Assembly: GCA_965363675.1 (NCBI GenBank)
Contig: CBDTTW010000009.1
Location: 1-35,391 of the forward strand
Source: CBDTTW01 sp965363675
GTDB lineage: Bacteria; Bacteroidota; Rhodothermia; Rhodothermales; DASSAV01
Direction of reading: 5' to 3'
Length of the DNA stretch: 35,391 bases
The notes below the pieces were generated by a model, which had not been told where the DNA came from, did no database searches, and saw only the letters and a program-made list of their open reading frames with translations. Shown piece after piece: positions 16,537-25,849 of the stretch. Made by a program: the position numbers and the translations under genes. The first letter of the stretch is position 1; each line of letters begins with the position of its first letter.

Positions 16537-19498
16537 TGACGATGATCTTGTCGAAGTCCTCGCGGATATGATCGATGGCCTGGATCAGGTTCTCGACGCC
16601 CTGTAGATCCTGCGTGCCGAAGCCTTCGTCGATGAACAAGGTGCGGATGCGAACGCCGTTGCGCTCGGCCAGAAGCTGGGAAAGCGCGATGCGCAGGGCA
16701 AAGTTCACCCGGAACGCCTCGCCGCCGGAGAACGTCTCGTAGAACCGTGAGGCGCCCGTTTCGTCCTGAATGTGGATGTCGAGGGTCTCGGCCGCGCTGC
16801 CGTCGCGGCGCTCGCGCTGCGAAACCAGGCTGATGGACATGCGTCCGTCCGTAAGGCGCTGCAACAGATCATTCGTGCGGCTCTGGATCTCCGGCAGCGC
16901 CTCCTCGATGATGAGCGAAGGGATGCCGTTGCGGCCGAAGGCGGCGCTCAGGTGCTTATACACCTGATGCTGCGCAGCGGCCTCCGAGATTTCCTGCCGG
17001 CAGGCCGCCAGGCGCTCCTCCTGCCGCTTTATTTGCTGAAGTTGCGCGCCAAGCTCGCCCACCCTGATCTGAAGCTGTCGGCCGTGCTCTTCTTCGTCCC
17101 GGCACAACGCTTCGTGCGTCTGATGCGCGGCCTCCAACGCAGGGCGCTCGGCAAGGGCCGCCTGCAAGGTCTCGATGGCCGTGCACAGGCGCTGCATCTC
17201 GGCCTCGGCATGCTGGATTTCGTCCGTCACGCGGGTATGGCGGTCTTTCCAGTCGTCGAGGTTGTTCTGCGCGTTGACCAGTTCCATCATGCGGTCCCCG
17301 GCCCCGGCGAGTTCCCGCAGCGCCGCACGCACCTGCTCGAAGTGCTCCGGGTCAAAACCGACCGTTTCCAGTTGTTGCAAGGCGTGCGCCAGTTGGCGTT
17401 CCTGCTCGGCAAACGGAAGGCGCGCATCGAGTTGTCGCCGAAGCTCGGCTTCTTCCTTTAGCTTTTGCTGTATGGCGCGATCTAGCTGCTCCCGGCGGCC
17501 CTGCACCTGTTCGAGTTGGCGCAGACGGTTCTGCCGAACTTCCAGTCCGGCCGCCTCGGCCTGCAAGCGGTCGTATGCCGCCTTATCAAACGCGAGCCCG
17601 TCGCGCTCCCGGCAGAGCTTACGATGCAGGGCGCGCTGCTCCAGAGCATAATTTTTGGAGGCCAGCGTCTCATCCAGAGCAGCCTGTTGCCTCCGAAGCG
17701 TCTCGATGCGCTCGGCGTCTTTGAGCGCGCCGTCTAGCTGCGCCCGCAAAGACGCCCGTCTTTGCGGAGCCTCCTTCAGGCCGGCGACCACCGCCTCGAC
17801 CTCCTTGTATCGGCTCCCCAGGGTATGCCGGAGCTTCGCCTGCGCGCTGATGGCGGCTTCTCCCTCTGCAACGGTCTGCTCCAGCTTTGCTACGGCTTCT
17901 CCGAACTGCGCTTCCACTTCGCGCCGGTGGTCTGCCGTCAGCCCAGAGCCGCACACCGGGCAGGCCGCCGACTCCTCCCGGCGCAGGCGGTCCCAATCCT
18001 CGCATTTCTGCGCCAAGGCGACTTTGGCGCTTTCAAGGGCGCCCCTAAGGCGTTGGATCGTCTCGCTGACGCGCTGTCCTTCCTCTTGTACGTTTTGGAG
18101 TAGGCGCGTCTGCTCTTCCAGTTTCGCCGCATCCACCTCCAGCAGCGCATGCTGCCGCTTCAGCTTCGATAGGTCAGGCAAAGCCTCGGTGGCCTTTTCA
18201 ATTTCCAATCGGAGTTGGCTGCGCTGACCCGTTAGAGATTGAAATAGGCCTTCCACCTCATTTTTTGCCTGCTCAATAGAGTATTCCAGTTCAGCGCGTT
18301 TGTTTGCAATAACAGTCATATCAGTCAGCGCGCGTTGCGCTTGCTGGGCGGCGCTGATCTGTCGCCGGAGCGCGGGCAACTCAGCCATTTGCATATCGCA
18401 GTCTCCAAGCAATTGCCGGTCGGCGCGCAAATCCCGCTCCAGCGACTCGATCTTGCGATTGAACTGCGCCTCTGACTCTTTGAGTTCGGCGCGGCGATTG
18501 TTTACGATCAGTTCGAGCCCCCGGTGCTGCTCGCGCTGCACATCCAGGTCATCCCGGCGCTTAGAAAGCTCTTTATAGCGCTTGAAGTTGCGTTCGATCA
18601 CCGCTCGGTCGGCGATGAGCGCCTCGGCGGCCGCCATCTGTCCGCGTAGGCTATCAGCTTGCGCCTGAAGGTCAGCACGGCGTTTCGTGAACTGCTGCCA
18701 CCCCTGCTGCTGCTGCTGGACCTGCTTCTCCAGACTATCCAGCTTGGCCAAGCGTTCGATCAAGTCGCGGGACCCAATCCGAAGTCTATTCAGCTTTTCC
18801 TGATTTTCCTTGAGATCGGATTTTTCTTTTTGCAATAACGGAACTACGTTATTCTTTTCCGCCGTCTCCTTCGTGAGGCGCTCTACCTCCGTTTGCAGCT
18901 TCGCCAGTTGGCTTGCTGCATCGCGCTCTTTCTCCCGCGAGCGCTGCGAAAGCCCATCGAAGCGGCCCAGGTTCAGGATGTTCGCCAGGATGTCCTTCCG
19001 CTCCGACGCCTTGCGCTTCGTAAACTCGTCGGAACGCCCTTGCAGCAGCATCGCCGAGTTGATGAACGTGTCGAAGTCGATCCCCACCACCTCGTTGATG
19101 CGCTGCTGCGTCTCGCGCGCCGCCCCGCCCGTAAGCGGCCGGAACACCCCCGTTTCCTCGTTGCGCACTGCCAGTTCCAAGCTCGGCGTGCTCGACTTGC
19201 CCGAACGCGAGCGCGTGTAGGCGCGCGTCACCCGGTAATCCCCCTCCTCCACCCGAAACGTCAGCTCTACCTGCATACGCTGCGTCCCGATCCGGATCAG
19301 CTCGTCGTCCGGCTTGTGGTTGCCGCTCGACTTGCGCGCCTGGCCCCACAGCGCCCACGTGAGCGCATCGAGCAGCGCCGACTTTCCCTGGCCGTTGCGG
19401 CCGGACAGGCAGGCCACCCGGATAGGCTCCAGGTTCAGGGCCGGCGCTGACTCGCCGTAACTCAGGAAGTTGGTCAGCTTCAGTTCCAGGGGAATCAT
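16439..19498 (-). CDS. sbcC: Exonuclease SbcC / Rad50-type ATPase subunit
   Basis: A 1019-residue SMC-like protein. Walker A is GRNGQGKS (residues 33-40). Two long coiled-coil arms follow, meeting at the zinc hook CPVC (Cys513 and Cys516, almost exactly central). The C-terminal half of the ATPase has signature FSGGEAFRVN (from about 923), Walker B LFIDEGFG (Asp957, Glu958) and a switch His990 in VITHMD. The N-terminal LTNFLSYGE segment is typical of SbcC/Rad50. With nuclease SbcD it forms the SbcCD complex, which opens DNA hairpins and processes ends; in E. coli SbcCD also helps complete replication where forks meet. sbcD, usually adjacent, is not seen in the window. A Gln-rich run lies in the first coiled coil. 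It overlaps the EamA gene 3' end by 98 bases. Confidence 0.95.
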   Translation of the reverse strand: MIPLELKLTNFLSYGESAPALNLEPIRVACLSGRNGQGKSALLDALTWALWGQARKSSGNHKPDDELIRIGTQRMQVELTFRVEEGDYRVTRAYTRSRSGKSSTPSLELAVRNEETGVFRPLTGGAARETQQRINEVVGIDFDTFINSAMLLQGRSDEFTKRKASERKDILANILNLGRFDGLSQRSREKERDAASQLAKLQTEVERLTKETAEKNNVVPLLQKEKSDLKENQEKLNRLRIGSRDLIERLAKLDSLEKQVQQQQQGWQQFTKRRADLQAQADSLRGQMAAAEALIADRAVIERNFKRYKELSKRRDDLDVQREQHRGLELIVNNRRAELKESEAQFNRKIESLERDLRADRQLLGDCDMQMAELPALRRQISAAQQAQRALTDMTVIANKRAELEYSIEQAKNEVEGLFQSLTGQRSQLRLEIEKATEALPDLSKLKRQHALLEVDAAKLEEQTRLLQNVQEEGQRVSETIQRLRGALESAKVALAQKCEDWDRLRREESAACPVCGSGLTADHRREVEAQFGEAVAKLEQTVAEGEAAISAQAKLRHTLGSRYKEVEAVVAGLKEAPQRRASLRAQLDGALKDAERIETLRRQQAALDETLASKNYALEQRALHRKLCRERDGLAFDKAAYDRLQAEAAGLEVRQNRLRQLEQVQGRREQLDRAIQQKLKEEAELRRQLDARLPFAEQERQLAHALQQLETVGFDPEHFEQVRAALRELAGAGDRMMELVNAQNNLDDWKDRHTRVTDEIQHAEAEMQRLCTAIETLQAALAERPALEAAHQTHEALCRDEEEHGRQLQIRVGELGAQLQQIKRQEERLAACRQEISEAAAQHQVYKHLSAAFGRNGIPSLIIEEALPEIQSRTNDLLQRLTDGRMSISLVSQRERRDGSAAETLDIHIQDETGASRFYETFSGGEAFRVNFALRIALSQLLAERNGVRIRTLFIDEGFGTQDLQGVENLIQAIDHIREDFDKIIVITHMDQLKEAFPVRIEVVKDPVTGSSFQVLES

Positions 19499-19584
19499 AC
19501 GCGTCAGATCCTAATCTGTGATAAGCTGCTCGCGCATTCCCCTATCTTCCACACCAAAGTTCCAGAAGGGAATGCGCTCCAGCG

Positions 19585-20130
19585 CTACACGGAACCTTTT
19601 CTGCCTGAAGGCAGGCGCAATTCTTTTACGCTCGACGGGACCGGGAGCTTCCGCAAACCCTCGACATGGGCAGCCAGAAAATTCCAGGTCGCCGGCAGCA
19701 CGGCTGCCACGGGCGCGTACAGCACCGACGACTCCTCCGCCTCGGCGCTCGGGACGCCCATGTAATGCATCGGCACGAACAGCACGCTGAGGAAGAAGGC
19801 CGAGCGAAAAGCTCCGGCTATGCCGCCGGCGAAGCGATTGAGCGAAGAAAGCTTAAACGCGGCCAGCGTGGACTCTGCCAGCTTTACGACGAGGTACAGA
19901 ACGATCTGGATAGCCGCAAAAATGGCGGCAAAACCCAGCGCGCTGCCGAAGGCCGCCGGCGCGCCGAGCGCCTCCGCCACGATGCCCCCGACTTGGTAGC
20001 GGTACTGCGCGGCGGCGACGAAAGCAAGCGCCACACCCGCCAGTCCCGCCGCCTGCCTCAGAAAGCCTGTGAACAGGCCCCGCAGGAAGCCTGCGGCCAG
20101 CAGGATGCCAATGATAAGGTCTAGCGTCAT
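19585..20130 (-). CDS. cvpA: CvpA-family membrane protein
   Basis: A 181-residue inner-membrane protein with four hydrophobic helices. The first carries the family opening LDLIIGILLAAGFLRGLFTGFLRQAAGL; later ones are at about residues 60-85 (AFGSALGFAAIFAAIQIVLYLVV) and 100-120 (RFAGGIAGAFRSAFFLSVLFV). The LSSLNRFAGGIAGAFR segment matches the conserved N-R-GG-x-G-x-x-x-G/S of CvpA. A charged soluble tail follows. The family was named for colicin V production but its basic role is in envelope homeostasis; the exact function is unclear. It lies 27 bases after yqeY on the same strand. An 86-base gap follows before sbcC. Confidence 0.82.
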   Translation of the reverse strand: MTLDLIIGILLAAGFLRGLFTGFLRQAAGLAGVALAFVAAAQYRYQVGGIVAEALGAPAAFGSALGFAAIFAAIQIVLYLVVKLAESTLAAFKLSSLNRFAGGIAGAFRSAFFLSVLFVPMHYMGVPSAEAEESSVLYAPVAAVLPATWNFLAAHVEGLRKLPVPSSVKELRLPSGRKGSV

Positions 20131-20157
20131 AGGAAGTCTTGCGCCGCGCCGTGGCGG

Positions 20158-20649
20158 CTAAGCAGCGCCGGAAAGAAGCCGCTGCGCAAGCTGCTGAATA
20201 CGCTTTCCATCCGCCTTGCCGCGTAGCTGCTTCATCGCCTCGCCCATCACCTTCCCGAGGTCGGCGGCCGACGAGGCGCCCTTCTGCGTGATGATCTCGC
20301 TCAGGACATGCGCAAGCTCCTCGTCGCTCGCCTGCTGCGGCAGGTACGCCTCGATAACGGCCAGCTCCTCGCGCTCGCGCGCTGCGAGGTCGTCGCGGCC
20401 GCTGGAGGCATACAGATCCATCGACTCCTGACGCTGCTTTGCCTGCTTTTGCAGCACCGCCAGCTCCTGCTCCTCGGTCAGCGTTCCCACCCCGCCCTGG
20501 CGCTCGGCGATTTCGCGCTCCATGAGCGCAGCGCGCAGCGTGCGGATCGTGCGCAGGCGAACCTCGTCGCGCGCCTTCATGGCGATTTTCAGATCCTCGG
20601 TCAGACGCTCCTTGTACACGGCGGGCTTTAGTAAAGAGAATGGGCGCAT
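20158..20649 (-). CDS. yqeY: GatB/YqeY-domain protein
   Basis: A 163-residue cytoplasmic protein. The YqeY fold is recognisable from RLTEDLKIAMKARDEVRLRTIRTLRAAL (residues 15-42), a KQAKQRQESMDLYASSGRDDLAAREREELAVIEAYLPQ stretch in the middle, and the C-terminal GKVMGEAMKQLRGKADGKRIQQLAQRLL. The domain is the tRNA-binding tail of GatB, here as a free-standing protein of normal length. Its role is presumed to involve tRNA or amidotransferase function but is not proven. It starts 26 bases after the PEGA gene and precedes cvpA, a gene order common in Bacteroidota-type genomes. Confidence 0.88.
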   Translation of the reverse strand: MRPFSLLKPAVYKERLTEDLKIAMKARDEVRLRTIRTLRAALMEREIAERQGGVGTLTEEQELAVLQKQAKQRQESMDLYASSGRDDLAAREREELAVIEAYLPQQASDEELAHVLSEIITQKGASSAADLGKVMGEAMKQLRGKADGKRIQQLAQRLLSGAA

Positions 20650-20675
20650 AGGACGCGCTCAATCTACGCCCCCCG

Positions 20676-21467
20676 CTACCGGAGCGCAAGCCGCAGCGTG
20701 AACACCCCCACGCCCACCTGCATCGCCCCCAGCGCGATCGCCGCACGCGTATCATAGCGCCGGATCTCCTCCTTGAGCGCTTCACCGCCTTCGGCTGAGT
20801 ACACGTCGTACCGCCGGTCGGCCTTGAACTTGTAATGCACCGTCGCGGCGGCGGAGGCAGCCGCCAGCCCGAGCGCGGCCCGGTCTATCCACCGGTAGCG
20901 GCGCCGGGGCAACCCTTCGACGGCCCCGCCTGCCGCCGCGCGGCTGCGGGCGTCCACCGGCGTAAGCGCCACCGAGAACCGGTTCCACACGCTCGTATCC
21001 GGGCGCACTTCCACCGGCAGGAAACCATCCATCCGAAGCGTGATAGGGCTGCGCACAGGCGTTTCGGCGACGTACGTAAAGGGCGTCTTCCCGACGACTC
21101 GCGCCTGGCCGTTGTCGTCTATCCACGCCTCGGCGCCGTAGGGCGTCGATTCCAGACGGTAGTGGTGCGGAAAGTCGAGCCGCAAGAAAAGCGTATCCCC
21201 CGAGACGGGCGGCATGCCGACAACCACCGGCTCGACCGACCACGACTCGCCGAAGGAAGGCGCCAGCCGGATTTGCCGGGCGCCCGCCGGGATGTAAAAG
21301 AACTGCTGCCCGATCCGCCCGAGCGCGAGGCTGTCGGCGAACACCGTGGCATCCGTCGTGTTCGAGGTGATGCGCGCCGCCACTCCGGTCTGCTGCGCCC
21401 GGCCGGTGCGCACGCAGCAGCAAAGGCAAATGAGAAGCAGCCCGAGCCGGCTAACGTTGCTGCGCAT
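20676..21467 (-). CDS. Secreted or membrane-anchored PEGA-domain protein
   Basis: A 263-residue protein starting MRSNVSRLGLLLICLCCCVRTGRAQ, a signal peptide likely cut after the Ala-Gln region. One PEGA-like repeat is visible at about residues 105-165 (STPYGAEAWIDDNGQARVVGKTPFTYVAETPVRSPITLRMDGF); PEGA domains are surface-associated beta folds. The C-terminal region contains two hydrophobic helices (about 205-220 and 240-258), suggesting membrane attachment. The start at 21467 is chosen because it follows the signal peptide pattern; the upstream residues are shared with the BamB-like gene in another frame. It overlaps the end of the BamB-like gene by 17 bases, so translation is probably coupled. 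Function is not known. Confidence 0.75.
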   Translation of the reverse strand: MRSNVSRLGLLLICLCCCVRTGRAQQTGVAARITSNTTDATVFADSLALGRIGQQFFYIPAGARQIRLAPSFGESWSVEPVVVGMPPVSGDTLFLRLDFPHHYRLESTPYGAEAWIDDNGQARVVGKTPFTYVAETPVRSPITLRMDGFLPVEVRPDTSVWNRFSVALTPVDARSRAAAGGAVEGLPRRRYRWIDRAALGLAAASAAATVHYKFKADRRYDVYSAEGGEALKEEIRRYDTRAAIALGAMQVGVGVFTLRLALR

Positions 21468-22638
21468 AAGTCGAGTCCGAAGGTTTGAAATAGTACACCG
21501 CGTTGGGCTCGGCCAGCACCACCACCCCGCCATCGCCGGCGGCCAGCGCCGACTTGATGCGTCCGTCCACTTCGCCGCGCCACACGAGCCGTCCGGTGAG
21601 GCGATCCAGGCCATATAGCGCTTCGCCCATGCCTCCCACCAGCAGGGCGCCGGGGCTCATCAGCGGCGGCGACGGCAGCACCTCGTCCACCTGGAACGTC
21701 CATGCAATCTGCCCCGTCGCCGCGTCGGCCAGGCGAAGCGCGCCGTCCGAGGCGCCGAAGGCCACCTGCCGGGCGTCTGCCGCCGGAGGCGCCATGCGCA
21801 CCGTCGTGTCGGGCAGGCTGAAGCGCCAGGCCTCGGCGCCGTCGGCCGCGTCGAGCGCCACGAGCGCCCCCCGGCTCGTCGGCGCAAAGATGCGCCCGCC
21901 TGCCGAGGCAGGGGTCCCCTGCACCGGCGCGCCTACGTCTACCGACCACACCGGTTCGCCGGTTTCCACGCGCAGCGCCGTCACGTGGCCGGCGTCATCG
22001 GCGTAAACGAACAGCCCTTGCTCCGTCAGTAGTGGGCTGGCGCGAACCACCGTATTGCGCCCGCTCTCGTAGCGCCACTGCTCGGCGCCCGTGGCGGCGT
22101 CGCGCGACTGCGCCGCCCCGTCCACGTCCACCGAGAGCAGCCGCCCTCCGTGGAACAGCAGCCCCGCTTCCACGGCCGCGCCCTTGCTCGTCCAGAGCGT
22201 GCGCCCGCTCGCCAGGTCGTACGCAATGATGCTTTGCTTGCCCAGGGCCACCGGCACGTACAGCACCCCCGCATGCGCCGCCGGCGCGCCCGCAATCGCA
22301 TCGCCGAAGCTCTTGATGCCGATGCGCTTGCCGTTTTCACGGTGCACGCCGTGCACCTCGCCCTTGAGATTCGCAGCCAGCACCATATCTCCGATGATGA
22401 GCGCCGAACCCGGCCCAAAGGCAGCCGTGGCGTTGTACTTCCAGGCTTGCGCGAGCGGAAACGTTAGGTCCGTGGCAAGGGTGTTGCCGCGCCCCGGCGA
22501 CGCGCCCTCCAGCGTCCAGTCGCCCGCCGCCCCTTGGGTCGGCTGAGGGAACTCCAAGGCGCGGCATCCAGCTACGAGCAGCACGGCGGCGACAAAGCAG
22601 AGCGCTAGGGCGTTGCGCGAACGATAGGGTGTAGGCAT
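21451..22638 (-). CDS. Lipoprotein with PQQ/BamB-like beta-propeller
   Basis: A 395-residue predicted lipoprotein. The signal peptide ends LLVAGC at residues 25-30, a lipobox, so it is expected on the inner face of the outer membrane. The mature part consists of PQQ-like repeats seen as W/G-x-V-x-ALD-A-x-G-x-x-W units (for example TLWTSKGAAVEAG, VTALRVETGEPVWSVDVGAPVQGTPASA, LVALDAADGAEAWRFSLP, LYGLDRLTGRLVWRGEVDG), typical of BamB-type propellers. Its relation to the neighbouring Omp85-type fusion gene 14 bases upstream makes a role in outer-membrane protein assembly a reasonable inference, though PQQ propellers serve many ends. The start at 22638 avoids overlap with that gene and gives a normal signal. 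Confidence 0.8.
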   Translation of the reverse strand: MPTPYRSRNALALCFVAAVLLVAGCRALEFPQPTQGAAGDWTLEGASPGRGNTLATDLTFPLAQAWKYNATAAFGPGSALIIGDMVLAANLKGEVHGVHRENGKRIGIKSFGDAIAGAPAAHAGVLYVPVALGKQSIIAYDLASGRTLWTSKGAAVEAGLLFHGGRLLSVDVDGAAQSRDAATGAEQWRYESGRNTVVRASPLLTEQGLFVYADDAGHVTALRVETGEPVWSVDVGAPVQGTPASAGGRIFAPTSRGALVALDAADGAEAWRFSLPDTTVRMAPPAADARQVAFGASDGALRLADAATGQIAWTFQVDEVLPSPPLMSPGALLVGGMGEALYGLDRLTGRLVWRGEVDGRIKSALAAGDGGVVVLAEPNAVYYFKPSDSTYAQQR

Positions 22639-22652
22639 GGAGGCGTTGCGGG

Positions 22653-25628
22653 CTAGAAGTCCCACCCGAAGAAAAACTGCTTGAAGGGCCGATTCGAGCG
22701 CTCGCGGAAACCCTCGGAGAACTGGTAGCCGATGTCGTAGCGGAGCACGAACCCGCCGAAAAGGTTCATCCGGAAGCCGATGCCGCTGGAGCCGATCGTC
22801 TGCCCCGTCGTCAGGTCGCCGTTGACCAGAGGCAGCCGGTCGCGGTCGTAGTAGCCCCGGTTCCAGACGTGCGCCGCGTCGGCGAACAAAGCCCCCCGCA
22901 GGTTGGCGATCCCAAACGGCGCCAGAATCGGGAGAAACACCGACGGCGCGTTCACGATCGGGAAGCGAAGCTCATGCGAGGTGAACCACATCTTCTTGCC
23001 GCGCACACTGAACAAGTTGTACCCGCGCAGATCCCAACTGCCGCCCAGCACGAACAGGCGCGCCTCCCGCCCCTGGTTCATGCGCCCCAGCGCCCAGGAC
23101 GCCACCGACACGCCGCGCCCGAGGTTCCAATAGCGCCGCGCGTCCGCCGAGAGCGTAAAGTAGTTGACGTTGCTGTAAAGCACATCGGTCGTATAGGCTC
23201 CGGTGAGGCTCGTACGCCACCCCTTCATCGGGCCGTTCGCCCCGAAGAGCGAATTGTCGTGCACCAGCGAAACCGCATTGGAGAGCAGCAGCGCCTTGCG
23301 GCTGAACTCCAGGATGTTGACCTCCTTGTCGCTCCAGTTCAGCGACGTGCTCACCTCGACGCGCCGGAACATCGAGAGCGGGTAGCTGACCGCCCCGAAT
23401 CCGCCGTACATCGTCTCCCAGAAAATCGGGTACTCGGTCGCCGCGTCCGGGTCGGTGATGTCGTAGCGCAAGCCGCCGTAGCGGTAGACGCCATACGACG
23501 TGCTGGTGCGCCGGTGAAGCTGCACCCGCGTCAGGGACATGCTCAGGCTGCGCAGGAAATCGCTCTGCGTGTTGGCCGTGTTGTAGAGCGACACGTACCA
23601 GTAATCGTCGCCGAGCATATCCGAGAACGCCAGCACCGCGCCGCCCGTCGTGCCCCACACGGGGTTCTGGTTCAGCGCGCCCTGGGCAATGTCGAGGTTG
23701 TAACGGCGTTTGTAGCGCTCGCGGCGCGCGCCCTCGTCCACACCGATTTGGGCAAACGCCCAGTGCGCGCCCGCATCCTCGAACGAGATGCGCTGCTCCC
23801 GCTCGGGGGCGGCCATCAGCGAGTCGATGTCGGGCATGCTGCGGATCGTAAAACGGTAGTGCTCGAAGTTGGCAAAAAGCAAAGCCCCGTCCTCCGTCCA
23901 TATCGGATCAAAGGCCGCGCCCGTCACGTCGGTGAGCTGCTTGAGACGGCGTTGCCGCTGCGCCGGAAGCAGAGGCGTTCCGGCATCGTAGGAAGCGGCG
24001 GCCACCACCGGCGTCGCGGGCGGGGCAGGGTCCATATAGGCCGCCCACACGTTCTGCGGGGTATAGCGGCCCGTGGTGTCCTTCATCGTGCTGATGAACA
24101 CCAGATGCTCCCCGTCCGGGCTCCAGCGGGGCGAGAAGTCGTGCCGGTCGCCGTAGGTCACGTAGTTGATCTTCCCGTCCTGAAGCTCATACGTGAACAG
24201 GTTGTAGGCGTCGTCCTTGCCCTCCGAGGTGCGGTCCGACGAGAACGCGATCTGCCGACCGTCGGGGCTCCACGAAGGGTCGCGGTCGTCATACTTGTCG
24301 TCCGTAAGCCGGCTCAGACGGCCCGACTCGGTGTCATAGGTATACAGGTCGGCAAACCCGTCGCGGGCGATGGAGGAAAAGACGAGTTGCTTGCCGTCCG
24401 GGCTCCAGTCCGGCGAGTAAATCGCGATAAGCCCCTCGAAGCTGTACGTCGCCTCCAGCCGGTCCCGTTCGAGGTTATAGACGTGGATCACGTCGGCGGC
24501 CCCGCTCTTCGTCACGAAGGCCAGCTTGCCGCTGCGCGAGGCGCTTACGCGGCTCTCGAACAGGTGAAACGCCTCGAAGCGGTTGTTGCGCTCGCCGCGA
24601 ATGAGCGGGCGCGGCTTGCCGACCGGCGCCAGGTTCGAGTCTACGTCCACCTCGTAGACGTTCGAGTAGTCGCCCCGGTTGCCCATGTAATACACTTTGC
24701 GACGGCCGTCCCGGAACTGGTAGTACGCCGGCTTGCTGCTGAAGCCCCGCGTCGCCACGCCTTTCGCCATGTAGGACGCCACCTCCATACCGCGCAGCGC
24801 AGGGAAATACGTCTCGCGCAGCCACCCCTGCCACCGGTCGCCCGTCTCGCGGAAGTCTTCGCGCAGCGAAACCTCCATCACCCGCCGGAAGTCACGGTCC
24901 TTCCAGAAGTTGTCGATCAAATCGAGGATCTTATCCTCTCCGTACGTCTCCGAGATAAACCGGCAAATGGCCTCGCCCTGCTTGTACATCAGGTACGTGC
25001 CGGCGATGCGGTCCATGCTCTCCAGCGGCACGAGGTAGTTCGAGAACAGCGCGTCCCGCATGATCATGTCGTGCTGGTAATCGCGCTCACCCGACCAGTA
25101 CTCCGCAAGTCCTTCCGTAAACCAGAGCGGCAGAAACCGGTCCGAGGCGATGCGGTGGTCGCGCATCACCCGCGACACCTTGGCATGCGTGAACACATGC
25201 ACCAGCTCGTGCCGCACCACCCGCCGGAAACGGTGAATGTCGCCGTTGGCCGGTATCACGACGCGGCCCTTCAGAAACTCGAAGAAGCCGCCGACGCCGT
25301 CCGGAATGAACCCCGGCGTCGTGTTTGTCTGCTTGAAATGGATGTTCGACGAGTAGAAGATGAGCGGCACGCGCCGGTTCAGCGAGTAGTTGAACCGGTT
25401 CTCCAGCTCCTTGTACGCTTCCTCGGCAAAGTAGGCCCCGTGCTCGGCCAGCTCCTGCATTTCAGGGTAGAAGTACACGTCGAAATGCTCGGTCTTGAGC
25501 ACGTTCCACTCGAAGTGCTCGTAGACGACCTTGTTTCGCCCGAAATACCCGTACTGTGCGTGGGCGCGCTGCGCCAGGGTCAGGAATGCGAGAAGGCAGG
25601 CGATAAATACAAACGCACGGCGGGGCAT
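22653..25628 (-). CDS. Three-part outer-membrane protein: gluzincin peptidase, TolB-like propeller, Omp85-like barrel
   Basis: A 991-residue protein with a signal peptide (residues 1-24, AHA before QYGY). Residues about 35-290 form a peptidase MA-like zinc protease with HELVH (His140, Glu141, His144) and a downstream Glu172 in WFTEGLAEYWSG, a complete gluzincin set. About 300-640 hold WD40-like/TolB repeats (SPDWSPDGKQLVFSS, DPSWSPDGRQIAFSSDR, SPRWSPDGEHLVFIS). About 680-991 form a beta-barrel with the Omp85 loop-6 motif GGSWDLRGY (862-870) and a C-terminal Phe (FFFGWDF). Similar fusions occur in Rhodothermales and other Bacteroidota-type bacteria; the substrate is unknown. It heads a tight minus-strand array with the BamB-like lipoprotein, the PEGA protein, yqeY and cvpA. 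Confidence 0.85.
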   Translation of the reverse strand: MPRRAFVFIACLLAFLTLAQRAHAQYGYFGRNKVVYEHFEWNVLKTEHFDVYFYPEMQELAEHGAYFAEEAYKELENRFNYSLNRRVPLIFYSSNIHFKQTNTTPGFIPDGVGGFFEFLKGRVVIPANGDIHRFRRVVRHELVHVFTHAKVSRVMRDHRIASDRFLPLWFTEGLAEYWSGERDYQHDMIMRDALFSNYLVPLESMDRIAGTYLMYKQGEAICRFISETYGEDKILDLIDNFWKDRDFRRVMEVSLREDFRETGDRWQGWLRETYFPALRGMEVASYMAKGVATRGFSSKPAYYQFRDGRRKVYYMGNRGDYSNVYEVDVDSNLAPVGKPRPLIRGERNNRFEAFHLFESRVSASRSGKLAFVTKSGAADVIHVYNLERDRLEATYSFEGLIAIYSPDWSPDGKQLVFSSIARDGFADLYTYDTESGRLSRLTDDKYDDRDPSWSPDGRQIAFSSDRTSEGKDDAYNLFTYELQDGKINYVTYGDRHDFSPRWSPDGEHLVFISTMKDTTGRYTPQNVWAAYMDPAPPATPVVAAASYDAGTPLLPAQRQRRLKQLTDVTGAAFDPIWTEDGALLFANFEHYRFTIRSMPDIDSLMAAPEREQRISFEDAGAHWAFAQIGVDEGARRERYKRRYNLDIAQGALNQNPVWGTTGGAVLAFSDMLGDDYWYVSLYNTANTQSDFLRSLSMSLTRVQLHRRTSTSYGVYRYGGLRYDITDPDAATEYPIFWETMYGGFGAVSYPLSMFRRVEVSTSLNWSDKEVNILEFSRKALLLSNAVSLVHDNSLFGANGPMKGWRTSLTGAYTTDVLYSNVNYFTLSADARRYWNLGRGVSVASWALGRMNQGREARLFVLGGSWDLRGYNLFSVRGKKMWFTSHELRFPIVNAPSVFLPILAPFGIANLRGALFADAAHVWNRGYYDRDRLPLVNGDLTTGQTIGSSGIGFRMNLFGGFVLRYDIGYQFSEGFRERSNRPFKQFFFGWDF

Positions 25629-25849
25629 AGGCCAGTCGCTCGCAGGGAGGCAGAGGTCACGTCGGGGGAGGCCGCGCAGGCGCGCGCGGAGGGCGCCGCA
25701 AAGGCGCAGGCATGCCGATGCCGCCCGAACCCTGACCGGCCTGCATCCGGCATACTTAGGGAGGCAACGACGCCTGAACTCTTGGCGTTCCTTAAGTTAC
25801 AAGAAATTGCACCCTCCCGGCAGTGCCCTTCGGGCTGCCCCGCCCCGGC
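25629..25849. other. Intergenic region between isomerase and Omp85-fusion genes
   Basis: About 220 bases with no convincing gene. Around 25745-25805 it is more AT-rich than the surroundings (ACTTAGGGAGG, CCTTAAGTTACAAGAAATTG), the likely promoter zone for the minus-strand Omp85-fusion array. No clear -35/-10 pair or terminator hairpin could be assigned. Confidence 0.4.
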
